NCBI RefSeq assembly: GCF_014356525.2 | Contig: NC_052504.1 | Coordinates: forward strand, 65,939,114-66,003,113 | Length of the DNA: 64,000 nt | Reading direction: 5' to 3' | Source: Nilaparvata lugens | Taxonomy: Eukaryota > Arthropoda > Insecta > Hemiptera > Delphacidae | Shown: one piece after another, positions 43,959-57,535 of the stretch | Numbering within the stretch: position 1 is the first letter of the stretch | How the letters are laid out: every line of letters starts with the position of its first letter | The notes under the pieces: generated by a model | The model's database searches: none | Told to the model about the DNA's origin: nothing | What the model saw: the letters and a program-made list of their open reading frames with translations, nothing else | Program-made: the position numbers and the translations under genes

Positions 43959-44140
43959 CTATAAATTATCAGTATTATTGTGAAAGCTCATGTCTGGGCC
44001 TATAAAGATTTTTATGAGACTATATCCTAGTAAAACCACGATCAGATTTTATTATTATTATTGAAATATTTCTCATGCTCTACCGATTGATGCCAAGCAG
44101 GAGGTTAATCGTTATTTAATTATAAAAAAATAACGTGACA
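42803..44140. repeat. Non-satellite island 1 (repeat R copy 2 plus AT-rich sequence)
   Basis: The satellite breaks at aaatcaaaaaa|cggtctattt and resumes at aggtgctcaaaac. The first 340 bp are the dispersed repeat R also seen at 26645. The rest is AT-rich, with a (TA)n tract at about 43900-43955 and no coding potential. No clean target duplication is seen at the edges. Confidence 0.8.
43900..43955. repeat. (TA)n microsatellite, island 1
   Basis: A nearly pure TA tract of about 55 bp; the island 2 counterpart at about 49485-49530 is shorter. Confidence 0.85.
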
Positions 44141-47100
44141 AGGTGCTCAAAACATGGAAACCTGCAGGAGATTGGAAGTCTATGAGAAGCAACTCTCAGC
44201 AGAAATTGACGATTTGAGCCATCACAGTTCTCAAGTAATTCCCACTCATAGTATATCCAATGTACAAAATGGTAGATCAAAAAATCAATTATAACTCCTG
44301 AACTAGTGATGCTCAAAACGTGGAAACCTGCACAGGAGTAGAGGTCTAAGAGGAGCTACTTTCAGCAGAAACTGAGGTTTTGAGCCATCACAGTTCTCAT
44401 GTAATTCCCACTCACTCATAGTATGTGCCATGTACTATATGGTAAATCAAAAATCGATAATAACTCCTGAACTAGAGGTGCTCAAAACGTGAAAACCTGA
44501 ACAAGAGTTGAAGTCTATGGGAAGCTACTATCAGCAGAAATTGATGTTTTGAGCCAACACAGTTCTCAAGTAATTCCCACTCATAGTATGTCCCATGTAC
44601 TACATGTTAAATCAGAAAATCAATTATAACTTCTGAACTAGAGGTGCTTTAAACGTGGAAACCTGCACGAGAGTAGAGGTCTATGAGAAGCTACTATTAG
44701 CAGAAATTGACGTTTTGAGCCATCACAATTCTCAAGTAATTCGCACTCATAGGATGTGCCATGTACTAAATGGTAAATCAAAAAATCAATTAAAACTCCT
44801 GAACTGGAGGTGCTTCGAACGTGGAAACATGCACGAGAGTAGAGGACTATGAGAAGCTACTCTCAGCAGAAATTGATGTTATGCGCCATCACAGTTCTCA
44901 AGTAATTCCCACCTATAGTATGTCCCAAGTAGTGAATGGTAAATCAAAAAATCAATTATAACTCCTGAACCAGAGGTGCTCAAAACGTGGAAACCTGCAC
45001 TAGGGTGGAGGTCTAAGAGGAGCTCCTCTCAGCAGAAACTGACGTTTTGAGCCATCACAGTTCCCAAGTAATTCCCACTCATAGTGTGTCCCATGTACTA
45101 TACATGGAAAGCTGCACAAGAATAGAGGTCTATAAGAAGCTACTCTCAGCAGAAATTGTTGTTTTGAGCCATCACAGTTCTCAAGTAATTCCTACTCATA
45201 GTATATCCCATATACTATATTGTAAATCGAAGAATCAATTATAACTCCTGAACTAGAGGTGCTCAGAATGTGTGAACCTGCTCGAGAGTTACGGTCTATG
45301 GGAAGCTACTATCAGCAGAATTCATTGACGTTTTGAGCCATCACAGTTCTCAAGTAATTCCCACTCATAGTATGTCCTATGTACTATATGGTAAATCAAG
45401 TTATCAATTATAACTCCTGAACTAGAGGTGCTCAAAACGTGGAAACCTGCACAAGAGTGGGAGTCCATAAAAAACTACTATGGGAAGCTACTATCAGCAG
45501 AATTCATTGACGTTTCAAGCCATCACAGTACTTAAGTAATTCCCACTCATAGTATGTCCCATGTACAAAATGGTAGATCAAAAAATCAATTTTTACTCCT
45601 GAACTAGAGGTGCTCAAAACGTGGGAACCTGCACAAGATTAGGGGTCTATGAGAAGCTGCTCTCAGCAGAAATTGAAGTTTTGAGCCATCACAGTTCTCA
45701 AGTAATTCTCACTCATAGTATGTCCTATGTACTGTATGGTAAATCAAGAAATCAATTATAACTCCTGGGAAAGAGGTGCTCAAAACGTGTAAACCTGCTC
45801 GAGAGTTAAGGTCTATGGGAAGCTACTATCAGCAGAAATTGACGTTTCGAGCCATCACAGTTCTCAAGTAATTCCCACTCATAGTATGTCTCATGTTCTA
45901 TACATGGAAACCTGGACAAGAGTAGAGGTCTATGAGAAGCTACTTTCACCAGGAAATTGATGTTTTGAGCCATCACAGTTCTCAAGTAATTCCCACTCAT
46001 AGTATGTCCCATGTACTATACGTGGGAACCTGCACAAGAATAGAGGTTCATGAGAAGCTACACTCAGCAGAAATTGATGTTTTGAGCCATAACAGTTCTC
46101 AAGTAATCCCCACTCATAGTATATCACATGTACTATATGGCAAATCAAGAAATCAATTGTAACTCCTGAGAAAGAGGTGCTCAAAACGTGTAAACCTGCA
46201 CAAGAGTGGAAGTCCATATAAAACTACTCTCAGCAGAATTTGACGTTTTGAGCCATCACAGTTCTCAAGTAATTTTCACTCATAGTATGTGCAATGTACT
46301 GAATGATAAAACAAAGAATCAATTATAACTCCTGAACTAGAGGTGCTCAAAACGTGGGAACCTGCACAAGATTAGGGGTTTATGAGAAGCTACTCTCAGC
46401 AGAAATTGACGTTTTGAGCCATAACAGTTCTCAAGTAATTTCACTTATAGTATGTCCTATGTACTATGAGTGTTTTACATGGAAACCTGCACAAGAGTAG
46501 AGGTCTATGAGAAGCTACTCTCAGCAGAAATTGAAGTTTTGAGCCATCACAGTTCTCAAGTAATTCCCACTCATAGTATGTCTCATGTTCTATACATGGA
46601 AACCTGGACAAGAGTAGAGGTCTATGAGAAGCTACTTTCACCAGTAAATTGATGTTTTGAGCCATCACAGTTCTCAAGTAATTCCCACTCATAGTATGTC
46701 CCATGTACTATACGTGGGAACCTGCACAAGAATAGAGGTCTATGAGAAGCTACACTCAGCAGAAATTGATGTTTTGAGCCATAACAGTTCTCAAGTAATC
46801 CCCACTCATAGAATATCACATGTACTATATGGTAAATCAAGAAATCAATTATAACTCCTGAGAAAGAGGTGCTCAAAACGTGTAAACCTGCTCGAGAGTT
46901 AAGGTCTATGGGAAGCTACTATCAGCAGAAATTGACGTTTCGAGCCATCACAGTTCTCAAGTAATTCCCACTCATAGTATGTCTCATGTTCTATACATGG
47001 AAACCTGGACAAGAGTAGATGTCTATGAGAAGCTACTCTTACCAGAAATTGATATTTGAGCCATCACAGTTCTCAAGTAATTCCTATTCATAGTATGTCT

Positions 47101-48397
47101 CATGTACTAAACGTGGAAACCGCACAAGAATAGAGGTCTATAAGAAGCTACTTTCAGCAGAAATTGTTGTATTGAGCCATCAAAGTTCTCAAGTAATTCC
47201 CACTCATAGTATATCCCATTTACTATATTTTAAATCAAAAAATCAATTATAACTCCTGAACTGGTGATGCTCAATACATGGAAACCTGCACATGAATAGA
47301 GGTCTATGAGTAGCTACTCTCAGTAGAAATTGTTGTTTTGAGCCATCACAGTTCTCAAGTAATCTCCACTCATAGTATATCCCATGTACTATATTGTAAA
47401 TCAAAAAATCAATTATAACTCCTGAACTAGAGGTGCTCAAAACGTGGAAACCTGCACAGGAGTAGAGGTCTAAGAGGAGCTACTCTCAGAATAAACTGAC
47501 TTTTTGAGCCATCACAGTTCTCAAGTAATTCCCACTCACTCATAGTATGTGCCGTGTACTATATAGTAATTCAAAAATCGATAATAACTTCTGAACAAAA
47601 CGTGAAACCTGCACAAGAGTGGAAGTCTATGGGAAGCTACTCTCAGCAGAAATTGACGTTTTGAGCCATCACAGTTCTCAAGTAACTCCCACTCATAGTA
47701 TGTGCCATGTACTATATGTTAAATCAGAAAATCAATTATAACTTCTGAACTAGAGGTGCTCAAAACGTGGAACCTGCACAAGAGTGGAAGTCTATGGGGA
47801 GCTACACTTAGCAGAAATGAACGTTTTGAGCCATCACAGTTTTCAAGTAATTCCCACTCATAGTATATCCCATTTACTATATTTTAAATCAAAAAATCAA
47901 TTATAACTCCTGAACTAGACATGCTCAAAACGTGGAAACCTTCACGAGAATGCTAGTCTATGAGAAGCAACTCTCAGCAGAAATTGACGTTTTGAGCCAT
48001 CCACAGTTCTCAAGTAATTCCCACTAATAGTATGTACAATGTACTATATGGTGAATCAAAATTCAATTAAAACTCCTGAACTAGAGGTGCTCAAAACGTG
48101 AGAACCTGCACGAGAGTGGAAGTCTATGAGAAGCTACTCTCAGCAAAATTGATGTTTTGAGCCATCTCAGTTCTCAAGTAATTCCCACTAATAGTATGTA
48201 CAATGTACTATATGGTGAATCAAAAAATCAATAAAACTCCTGAACTAGAGGTGCTCAAAATGTGGATACCTTCACAAGGGTAGAGGTCTAAGAGGAGCTT
48301 CTCTATGCAGAAAACTGACGTTTAGAGCCATCACAGTTTTCAAGTAATTCCCACTCACTCATAGTATGTGTCATGTACTAAATGGTAAATCAAAAAA
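44141..48397. repeat. 166-bp satellite array, second block
   Basis: Same monomer as 39376-42802. Short ~112-bp units are frequent here (junctions near 45097, 45900, 46018, 46595 and 46715), interspersed with full units, giving a mixed-length higher-order pattern. Confidence 0.92.
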
Positions 48398-49490
48398 CGG
48401 TCTATTTGAGCCATGAATGGCGGAGGAACAGATTTTTTAATTCTATGTAATTTGGAAATCAGAAAAGAAAGTTGTAAATTAGAAAAGAGAACTTCCCCAC
48501 TTGCTTGCCAACCACCACCATGAGATGTCACCAAAAATTATAGAGCGCAATATCTTACTGTACCTTTTAATAACTTAAAGTTAAATTGAATTTCTAAATT
48601 TTCTCATTAGACTTTGTGATGCTAATGTAAAGCAAAAGTCATTTTTAATAATTTTTTAACCCCTTGGAAAAGACGACTTCTGCTTCAAATATTCCAGGAT
48701 CACCAGGAGTTTGGATCGCCATCAGCAGCTCATAAAAAATTCCAGCACCTTAGTGAATAATATTAGAAATAGTGATAGGGCGCCCTCAGTGCTTTGAAAT
48801 GAAATAAGAATCAAAGCTAGCTCGTCGAAAGGGTTTTATAAATTAAGAAATTGGTAAAAATACTTGCGCAAGTATAAAGATAGTATAAAAGGTATTTTAT
48901 TAGATAGTAACAAGTCAATTCATATGTCCAAGGATACATCAAATCAAAGAATACTAAGTCTAGGCTGTTAATACAATATTCATATGATCATTAATTTCTA
49001 CAATATAATCTACAATAATATAAGTAGCTCTGATTCATTAGATGAATTGATCTATCTATTCTGTCAGGTGCCGAAACTCGCACCCTGAGATGAAAAATAT
49101 TTATTAAAAAGAAATCTATTGGAAACCATAGAATTTAATATATATATATTTGGATTATTAGTTTGTCAATTTATCATGCTGATTAAGAAATTTATATTCG
49201 AAATAGAATTGTCCAAGTCGACAAGTATCAGCAAGCTGATATTGAAGCCACATGCAAATAAATGCATATGATCATAAAATGAAAGCACATGGTAGCATTT
49301 CGTGCTATAGAACTTGAAGAATAATATTAACCTGTGATATTCTATTGATTTCGTTTCTTGTCATATTATATATTTCTGTCGCTCTATATATTGTTTTGAC
49401 TTATTGATTGAGATATTGTTAATATATGTATCGAAATTTTTATGGTGTACAATTCATTTTTTCCTCAATACTATGGGATATAAGTTATAT

Positions 49491-49527
<37 letters not shown>

Positions 49528-52500
49528 TTTCTATAAATTATCAGTATTATTGTGAAAGCTCATGTCTGGGCCTATAAAGATTTTTATGAGACTATATCCT
49601 AGTAAAACCACGATCAGATTTTATTATTATTATTGAAATATTTCTCATGCTCTACCGATTGATGCCAAGCAGGAGGTTAATCGTTATTTAATTATAAAAA
49701 AATAACGTGACAAGGTGCTCAAAACATGGAAACCTGCAGGAGATTGGAAGTCTATGAGAAGCAACTCTCAGCAGAAATTGACGATTTGAGCCATCACAGT
49801 TCTCAAGTAATTCCCACTCATAGTATATCCAATGTACAAAATGGTAGATCAAAAAATCAATTATAACTCCTGAACTAGTGATGCTCAAAAGTGGAAACCT
49901 GCACAGGAGTAGAGGTCTAAGAGGAGCTACTTCGCAGCAGAAACTGAGGTTTGAGCCATCACAGTTCTCATGTAATTCCCACTCACTCATAGTATGTGCC
50001 ATGTACTATATGGTAAATCAAAAATCGATAATAACTCCTGAACTAGAGGTGCCATGTGCCATGTGCCATGTACTATATGGTAAATCAAAAATCGATAATA
50101 ACTCCTGAACTAGAGGTGCTCAAAACGTGAAAACCTGAACAAGAGTTGAAGTCTATGGGAAGCTACTATCAGCAGAAATTGATGTTTTGAGCCAACACAG
50201 TTCTCAAGTAATTCCCACTCATAGTATGTCCCATGTACTACATGTTAAATCAGAAAATCAATTATAACTTCTGAACTAGAGGTGCTTTAAACGTGGAAAC
50301 CTGCACGAGAGTAGAGGTCTATGAGAAGCTACTATTAGCAGAAATTGACGTTTTGAGCCATCACAATTCTCAAGTAATTCGCACTCATAGGATGTGCCAT
50401 GTACTAAATGGTAAATCAAAAAATCAATTAAAACTCCTGAACTGGAGGTGCTTCGAACGTGGAAACATGCACGAGAGTAGAGGACTATGAGAAGCTACTC
50501 TCAGCAGAAATTGATGTTATGCGCCATCACAGTTCTCAAGTAATTCCCACCTATAGTATGTCCCAAGTAGTGAATGGTAAATCAAAAAATCAATTATAAC
50601 TCCTGAACCAGAGGTGCTCAAAACGTGGAAACCTGCACTAGGGTGGAGGTCTAAGAGGAGCTCCTCTCAGCAGAAACTGACGTTTTGAGCCATCACAGTT
50701 CCCAAGTAATTCCCACTCATAGTGTGTCCCATGTACTATACATGGAAAGCTGCACAAGAATAGAGGTCTATAAGAAGCTACTCTCAGCAGAAATTGTTGT
50801 TTTGAGCCATCACAGTTCTCAAGTAATTCCTACTCATAGTATATCCCATATACTATATTGTAAATCGAAGAATCAATTATAACTCCTGAACTAGAGGTGC
50901 TCAGAATGTGGAAACCTGCTCGAGAGTTACGGTCTATGGGAAGCTACTATCAGCAGAATTCATTGACGTTTTGAGCCATCACAGTTCTCAAGTAATTCCC
51001 ACTCATAGTATGTCCTATGTACTATATGGTAAATCAAGTTATCAATTATAACTCCTGAACTAGAGGTGCTCAAAACGTGGAAACCTGCACAAGAGTGGGA
51101 GTCCATAAAAAACTACTATGGGAAGCTACTATCAGCAGAATTCATTGACGTTTCAAGCCATCACAGTACTTAAGTAATTCCCACTCATAGTATGTCCCAT
51201 GTACAAAATGGTAGATCAAAAAATCAATTTTTACTCCTGAACTAGAGGTGCTCAAAACGTGGGAACCTGCACAAGATTAGGGGTCTATGAGAAGCTGCTC
51301 TCAGCAGAAATTGAAGTTTTGAGCCATCACAGTTCTCAAGTAATTCTCACTCATAGTATCCTATGTACTGTATGGTAAATCAAGAAATCAATTATAACTC
51401 CTGGGAAAGAGGTGCTCAAAACGTGTAAACCTGCTCGAGAGTTAAGGTCTATGGGAAGCTACTATCAGCAGAAATTGACGTTTCGAGCCATCACAGTTCT
51501 CAAGTAATTCCCACTCATAGTATGTCTCATGTTCTATACATGGAAACCTGGACAAGAGTAGAGGTCTATGAGAAGCTACTTTCACCAGGAAATGATGTTT
51601 TGAGCCATCACAGTTCTCAAGTAATTCCCACTCATAGTATGTCCCATGTACTATACGTGGGAACCTGCACAAGAATAGAGGTTCATGAGAAGCTACACTC
51701 AGCAGAAATTGATGTTTTGAGCCATAACAGTTCTCAAGTAATCCCCACTCATAGTATATCACATGTACTATATGGCAAATCAAGAAATCAATTGTAACTC
51801 CTGAGAAAGAGGTGCTCAAAACGTGTAAACCTGCACAAGAGTGGAAGTCCATATAAAACTACTCTCAGCAGAATTTGACGTTTTGAGCCATCACAGTTCT
51901 CAAGTAATTTTCACTCATAGTATGTGCAATGTACTGAATGATAAAACAAAGAATCAATTATAACTCCTGAACTAGAGGTGCTCAAAACGTGGGAACCTGC
52001 ACAAGATTAGGGGTTTATGAGAAGCTGCTCTCAGCAGAAACTGAGGTTTTTAGCCATAACAGTTCTCAAGTAATTTCACTTATAGTATGTCCTATGTACT
52101 ATGAGTGTTTTACATGGAAACCTGCACAAGAGTAGAGGTCTATGAGAAGCTACTCTCAGCAGAAATTGAAGTTTTGAGCCATCACAGTTCTCAAGTAATT
52201 CCCACTCATAGTATGTCTCATGTTCTATACATGGAAACCTGGACAAGAGTAGAGGTCTATGAGAAGCTACTTTCACCAGTAAATTGATGTTTTGAGCCAT
52301 CACAGTTCTCAAGTAATTCCCACTCATAGTATGTCCCATGTACTATACGTGGGAACCTGCACAAGAATAGAGGTCTATGAGAAGCTACACTCAGCAGAAA
52401 TTGATGTTTTGAGCCATAACAGTTCTCAAGTAATCCCCACTCATAGAATATCACATGTACTATATGGTAAATCAAGAAATCAATTATAACTCCTGAGAAA

Positions 52501-52640
52501 GAGGTGCTCAAAACGTGTAAACCTGCTCGAGAGAGTAAGGTCTATGGGAAGCTACTATCAGCAGAAATTGACGTTTCGAGCCATCACAGTTCTCAAGTAA
52601 TTCCCACTCATAGTATGTCTCATGTTCTATACATGGAAAC
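47011..52640. repeat. 5.6-kb higher-order segment, copy 2
   Basis: Counterpart of 41410-47010. In the island part the differences are mainly single-base losses in homopolymers (for example gaaaatag to gaaatag, gatttaag to gattaag, ttttgtttt to ttgtttt), nearly all shortening copy 2. Confidence 0.85.
48398..49712. repeat. Non-satellite island 2 (repeat R copy 3)
   Basis: Second copy of 42803-44140, 23 bp shorter, with the same edges in the satellite. It contains a (TA)n tract at about 49485-49530. Confidence 0.8.
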
Positions 52641-54553
52641 CTGGACAAGAGTAGAGGTCTATGAGAAGCTACTTTCACCAGTAAATTGATGTTTTGAGCC
52701 ATCACAGTTCTCAAGTAATTCCCACTCATAGTATGTCCCATGTACTATACGTGGGAACCTGCACAAGAATAGAGGTCTATGAGAAGCTACACTCAGCAGA
52801 AATTGATGTTTTGAGCCATAACAGTTCTCAAGTAATCCCCACTCATAGAATATCACATGTACTATATGGTAAATCGAAAAACAATTATCACTTCTGAACT
52901 AGAAGTGCTCAAAACGTGGAAACATGCACAAGAGTAGAGGTCTAAGAGGAGCTACTCTCAGCAGAAATTGACGTTTTGAGCCATCATAGTTCTCAAGTAA
53001 TTTCACACATAGTATTTCCTATGTACTTTATGGTAAATCAAGAAATCAATTTTAACTCCTGAGAAAGAGGTGCTCGAAACGTGTAAACCTGCTCGAGAGT
53101 TAAGGTCTATGGAAGCTACTACCTGCAGAAACTGATGTTTCGAGCCATCACAGTTCTCAAGTAATTCCCACTCATAGTATGTCCCATGTACTATAAATGT
53201 TAAATCAAAAAAACGATTATAACTCCTGAAAAAGCGGTTCTCGAAACGAGTAAACCTGCTCTAGAGTTAAGGTCTATGGGAAGCTACTATCAGCAGAAAT
53301 TGATGTTTTGAGCCAACACAGTTCTCAAGTAATTCCCACTCATATTATGTCCCATGTACTATATTTTAAATCAAAAAATCGATTATAACTCCTGAACTAG
53401 AGGTGCTCAAAACGTGGAAACCTGCACAAGAGTAGAAGTCCATGGGAAGCTACTCTTAGCAGCAATTGACGTTTTGAGCCGTCACAGTTCTCAAGTAATT
53501 TCTACTCATAGTATATTCCATGTACTATATGGTAAATAGAAGAATCAATTATAACTCCTGAACTAGAGGTGCTCAAAACGTGGAAACCTGCACAAGAGTA
53601 AAAGTCTATATAAAGCTACTCTCAGCAGAAATTGACGTTTTGAGCCATCACTTTTCTTAAGTAATTCCCACTCATAGTATGTCCCATTTACTATATGGTA
53701 AATCAAGAAATCAATTATAACTTCTGAACTAAGGTGCTCAAAACGTGGAAACCTGCACAAGAGTAGAGGTCCATGAGGAGCTACACTCAGCAGAAATTGA
53801 CGTTCTGAGTCATCACAGTTCTCAAGTAATTCCCACTCATAGTATATCCCATGTACTATATTGTAAATCGAAGAATCAATTATAACTCCTGAACTAGAGG
53901 TGCTCAAAACGTGTGAACCTGCTCGAGAGTTAAGGTCTATGGGAAGCTACTATCAGCAGAAATTATTGACGTTTTGAGCCATCACAGTTCTCAAGTAATT
54001 CCCACTCATAGTATGTCCTATGTACTATATGGTAAATCAAGAAATCAATTATAACTCCTGAAAAAGAGGTGCTCAAAACGTGTGAACCCGCTCGAGAGTC
54101 AAGGTCTTTGGGAAGCTACTATCAGCAGAAATTGACGTTTTGAGCCATCACAGTTCTCAAGTAATTCCCACTCACTGTATGTCCCATGTACTATATGGTA
54201 AATCAAAAAATCGATCATAACTCCTGAAAAAGAGGTGCTCAAAACGTGTAAACCTGCTCGAGAGTTGAGGTCTATAGGAAGCTACTATCAGCAGAAATTG
54301 ACGTTTTGAGCCATCACAGTTCTCAAGTAATTCCTACTCATAGTATGTCCCATGTACTATATGTTAAATCAAAAAATCGATTATAACTCCTGAACTAGAG
54401 GTGCTCAAAACGTGGAAACCTGCACAAGAGTAGAGGTCTAAGAGGAGCTACTCTCAGCAGAAATTGACGTTTTGAGTCATCACAGTTCTCAAGTAACTCC
54501 CACTCATAGTATGTCTCATGTACTAAATGGTAAATCAAAAAATCAATTATAAC
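49713..54553. repeat. 166-bp satellite array, third block
   Basis: It continues the monomer family. A local repeat of about 400 bp (two short units plus a full unit) occurs at 52196-52511 and again at about 52600-52870. The block ends at the 8-bp target site of the hAT-like element. Confidence 0.92.
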
Positions 54554-55578
54554 TAGGGATGGGCATCGATACATCGATGTTTAAAAACATTGATGTTTCG
54601 ACATCAAACATCAATGTTTTTAGCATCGATGTTAACTGTTCGATGTTTTTCACTTATCGATGGTTTTACCTAGACATCGGTCATCCGATGTTTTTCCCAA
54701 CTAAAAAGTAAAAACAATTCTAATTATTTAATTTGATACAAGTTTTTTTTTTTTTGTTTGAAGAGGATTATCTTGAGAGTAATAAGCAATAGTAACAGAA
54801 TTACAATCATTATCTCTATCATATTTAGTGTAGTATTCTGTTTAGTGTTTTTTGTGAATATAGATCACTCTTGTGAAAGATCTAGCATAAGTTTCGATTT
54901 CCTGCAGATTGCTATTTTTATTTTTCAATCAGGCTCTCTGTATTTTTATGTGAGACTGTTGGATACTCTTGAAGATTTACATTACTTCTGTGGCCCTTGT
55001 CAAGGTTAAATAGTTAGTTATTTAGAATTGAATAAGAGGTCGGATTCTTCGTTTCTTAGGAAGAAAGAGTTTTTTCTTACTACAATAATTTCCTCAACAT
55101 GTGTTCAACACTAATTAATCTAGCTCTGGAAAAGAGGTCCTCGTATTGTAAGGAGTGCAGATATCCATATAAAAAAATTAATCCATTTTCATTTCCTAAA
55201 AAATCTATCAGGTATTGAATGAATACGATATGAGTATCAATGATATGAAAATCAGGATAGCCATTATGATCGCCAACATCCGAAACGGAGCAGGCACGTG
55301 AAGAAGAAGAAGAAGATCAATGATTGCTAAAATCAGCTTAGGGTGAAATTTCAAGACCGAATCCTCAAGGATATCCCGAGAGGTTTCAGACTAAACCATG
55401 AAGATCTCAAATCTTGTGTACTAGAGTTAATGTATCTTTCTAGTCACAACCTGACTTCAATTATTCGAAAGACTGTTACTTGAATACCACAAGTCCAAAA
55501 TTGCTGTGATTCCAGTTAGTAACTGTTGAAATATTGGAACAATAGCTCCAGATAAAATTGTAGTCACTTTAGAAGCTC

Positions 55579-56031
55579 TTTTTGTGCTCTACAATCTGAG
55601 ATCAGGTATAGCGATCTATCTCATATTCCAGGTACACCTGACAACAATGCTCCTTGTATTGTGAAAAACGCCTAATTTTCAGCTTCAAGCATCATCGCCA
55701 ACTACATTGTCCTCACATTGATATTTCGCACAACGACATAAGTTCTTGAGATTATGTTCTATGAGAATCACCCGTAAGATACATTTCATTTCAGTATTTC
55801 CTAGTGGAGAGGCGCGCTTAAGGACACCTCAAGGATCAAAAATTCAAACACATAACTTTTGACACAATGCTCAGATTTCATCGTTCTACACTTCATCCTT
55901 CTCGGTTCGTCACGACGGTTCAAAATCATGCATAATAAGTCAAATTCGGTCGAAAAATGGAAAATTTATTGTTGAGTGTACTTAAGCCCATATTCCAATA
56001 CACAGAAAATGACCAATTTCTATATTCAATG
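55579..56031. repeat. Left arm of a 453-bp inverted repeat inside the hAT-like element
   Basis: It pairs with 56518-56970 over its full length: for example gtacacctgacaacaatgct on the left matches agcattgttgtcaggtgtac on the right. The arms are separated by about 490 bp. Divergence is perhaps 10-15% by eye. Confidence 0.8.
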
Positions 56032-56517
56032 TTGCATGTCTTGTGAAATACTTCTGATAAAATTTCCAAATCTAGTGAGAATGTGAAAATTGTCCCCCTC
56101 TACCCACTCCAATAAATAATACTTTCGATTCCAAAACAATTTGGAAGTTATATTTTTAAAATGGCGATTTCAGTTTTAACATTTTTTTTCGTAATTTTAC
56201 TGTTGATCAAGAGTTTCTAAAACGAGTCTGATACATCATAGAAACTTACGAATGATTACAAATTGTAGATAAATTCATCCTCTACGAGCTCAGTTGCCTA
56301 AAATCCATCTTGAATCACTTTTCGCTATCATAGAACTGCCAAAACCGTTAATATGAGAAAAATATCTACAATTTCCGGATTTTTTTTTTCAACAATCAAA
56401 TCTCACTTTACGAACATATTTTTTCATGAATTGTTTACAGCAGATGAAATAGAAAATTCTATTGTACATTTCAAGATCATGTAATAATTTTTTTAATAAG
56501 GGGTTACCGAGATACAT

Positions 56518-56970
56518 AGCTTTGAATATAGAAATTGGCCATTTCTTATGTATTGAATGTGAATGAGTACCTACACTCAACAATAAATTTTCTATTTTTT
56601 GACCGAATTTGACTGTTGATGCATGATTTTGAACCGCCTTGGCGAGCCGAGAAGAATGAAGTGTAGTACGATGAAATCTGAGCATTGTGTCAAAAGTAAA
56701 TTATAAGTGTTTGAAATTTTGATCCTTGAGGTGTCCTTAAAGCGTGCCTCTACTAGGAAATACTGAAATTAAGTGCATCTAACAGGTGATTCTTACCCAT
56801 GAACTTATGTCATTGTGCGAAATATCAATGTGAGGACAAAGTAGATGGTGATGATGAAAGCTGAAAATTAGGTGTTTTCCACAATACAAGGAGCATTGTT
56901 GTCAGGTGTACCTGGAAATCTATATGACATAGAGCGCTCTACCTGATCTCAGATTGTATAGCACAAAAAT
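56518..56970. repeat. Right arm of the 453-bp inverted repeat
   Basis: Reverse complement of 55579-56031. The transcript of either strand could form a long hairpin, though nothing shows that it is expressed. Confidence 0.8.
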
Positions 56971-57535
56971 ACGCCTAGAGGGATTTTGAAATATACATCT
57001 AAATTGTAACAATAGGAAGATATTGTTGATTAAAAACTAAAATTCATCAAAATTGATTTTTTCTTCAAATTTTAACAATTTTTGAAAAATTATAACAAAG
57101 TACTCATTGGAGATAGAGAGTTCCGAGTGATCTCATTTTTTTTCAAAATTATATAATCTGGGAGAGATTTGGCAGAAATAGCTGAAAACTGGAAAATGAG
57201 CCGAAAATACGAGGTTTTTGGGCTATCCTCTATCTAGCACAAGGAAATCTTGCATGAAGAAATTGGTTCTGGACTTATCTTATGTTGTACCCAAATAATA
57301 TATTAAAAAATCAGAACTACAATATAAATTGCAAGCACACACCCTTTTTTATGTCTATATTGACTAGACTAATAGTATCATCCATAAAAACGTAGGGCGA
57401 TAAACGATGTTTAAAAACATCAATGTTCAAAATCATCGATGTTTACTGTTCGATGTTTTTCACTTATCGATGTTAGGATGAAAAAAACATTGATGTTCAA
57501 AATATCGATGTTTTGTCTTTCGATACCCATCCCTA

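Larger units (their letters stand above)
41410..47010. repeat. 5.6-kb higher-order segment, copy 1
   Basis: This segment (about 33 satellite units plus a 1.34-kb non-satellite island) is repeated at about 47011-52640 with a constant offset of 5,572-5,638 bp, shifting only at indels. The order of unusual monomers, including short units and unusual bases, is the same in both. Confidence 0.85.
54554..57535. mobile_element. hAT-like non-autonomous DNA transposon in satellite
   Basis: The ends are tagggatgggcatcgata and, reversed, tagggatgggtatcgaaag. The perfect 8-bp direct repeat attataac flanks it (54546-54553 and 57536-57543), and the satellite monomer is continuous when one copy and the element are removed. 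An 8-bp duplication with TAGGG-type ends is the hAT signature. Both ends carry several copies of a catcgatgttt-type word in both orientations, probable transposase-binding sites. No transposase frame is present; the longest ORFs (54758-55009, 56389-56685) match nothing I know. Confidence 0.85.

Noticed and set aside
39376..54553. CRISPR-like array
   Set aside because: The units are contiguous 166-bp satellite monomers without unique spacers, in eukaryotic DNA.
54758..56685. ORFs at 54758-55009 (+) and 56389-56685 (-) as hAT transposase fragments
   Set aside because: Neither shows the hAT dimerisation motif, a BED finger or catalytic motifs; the second lies largely in one arm of the inverted repeat.
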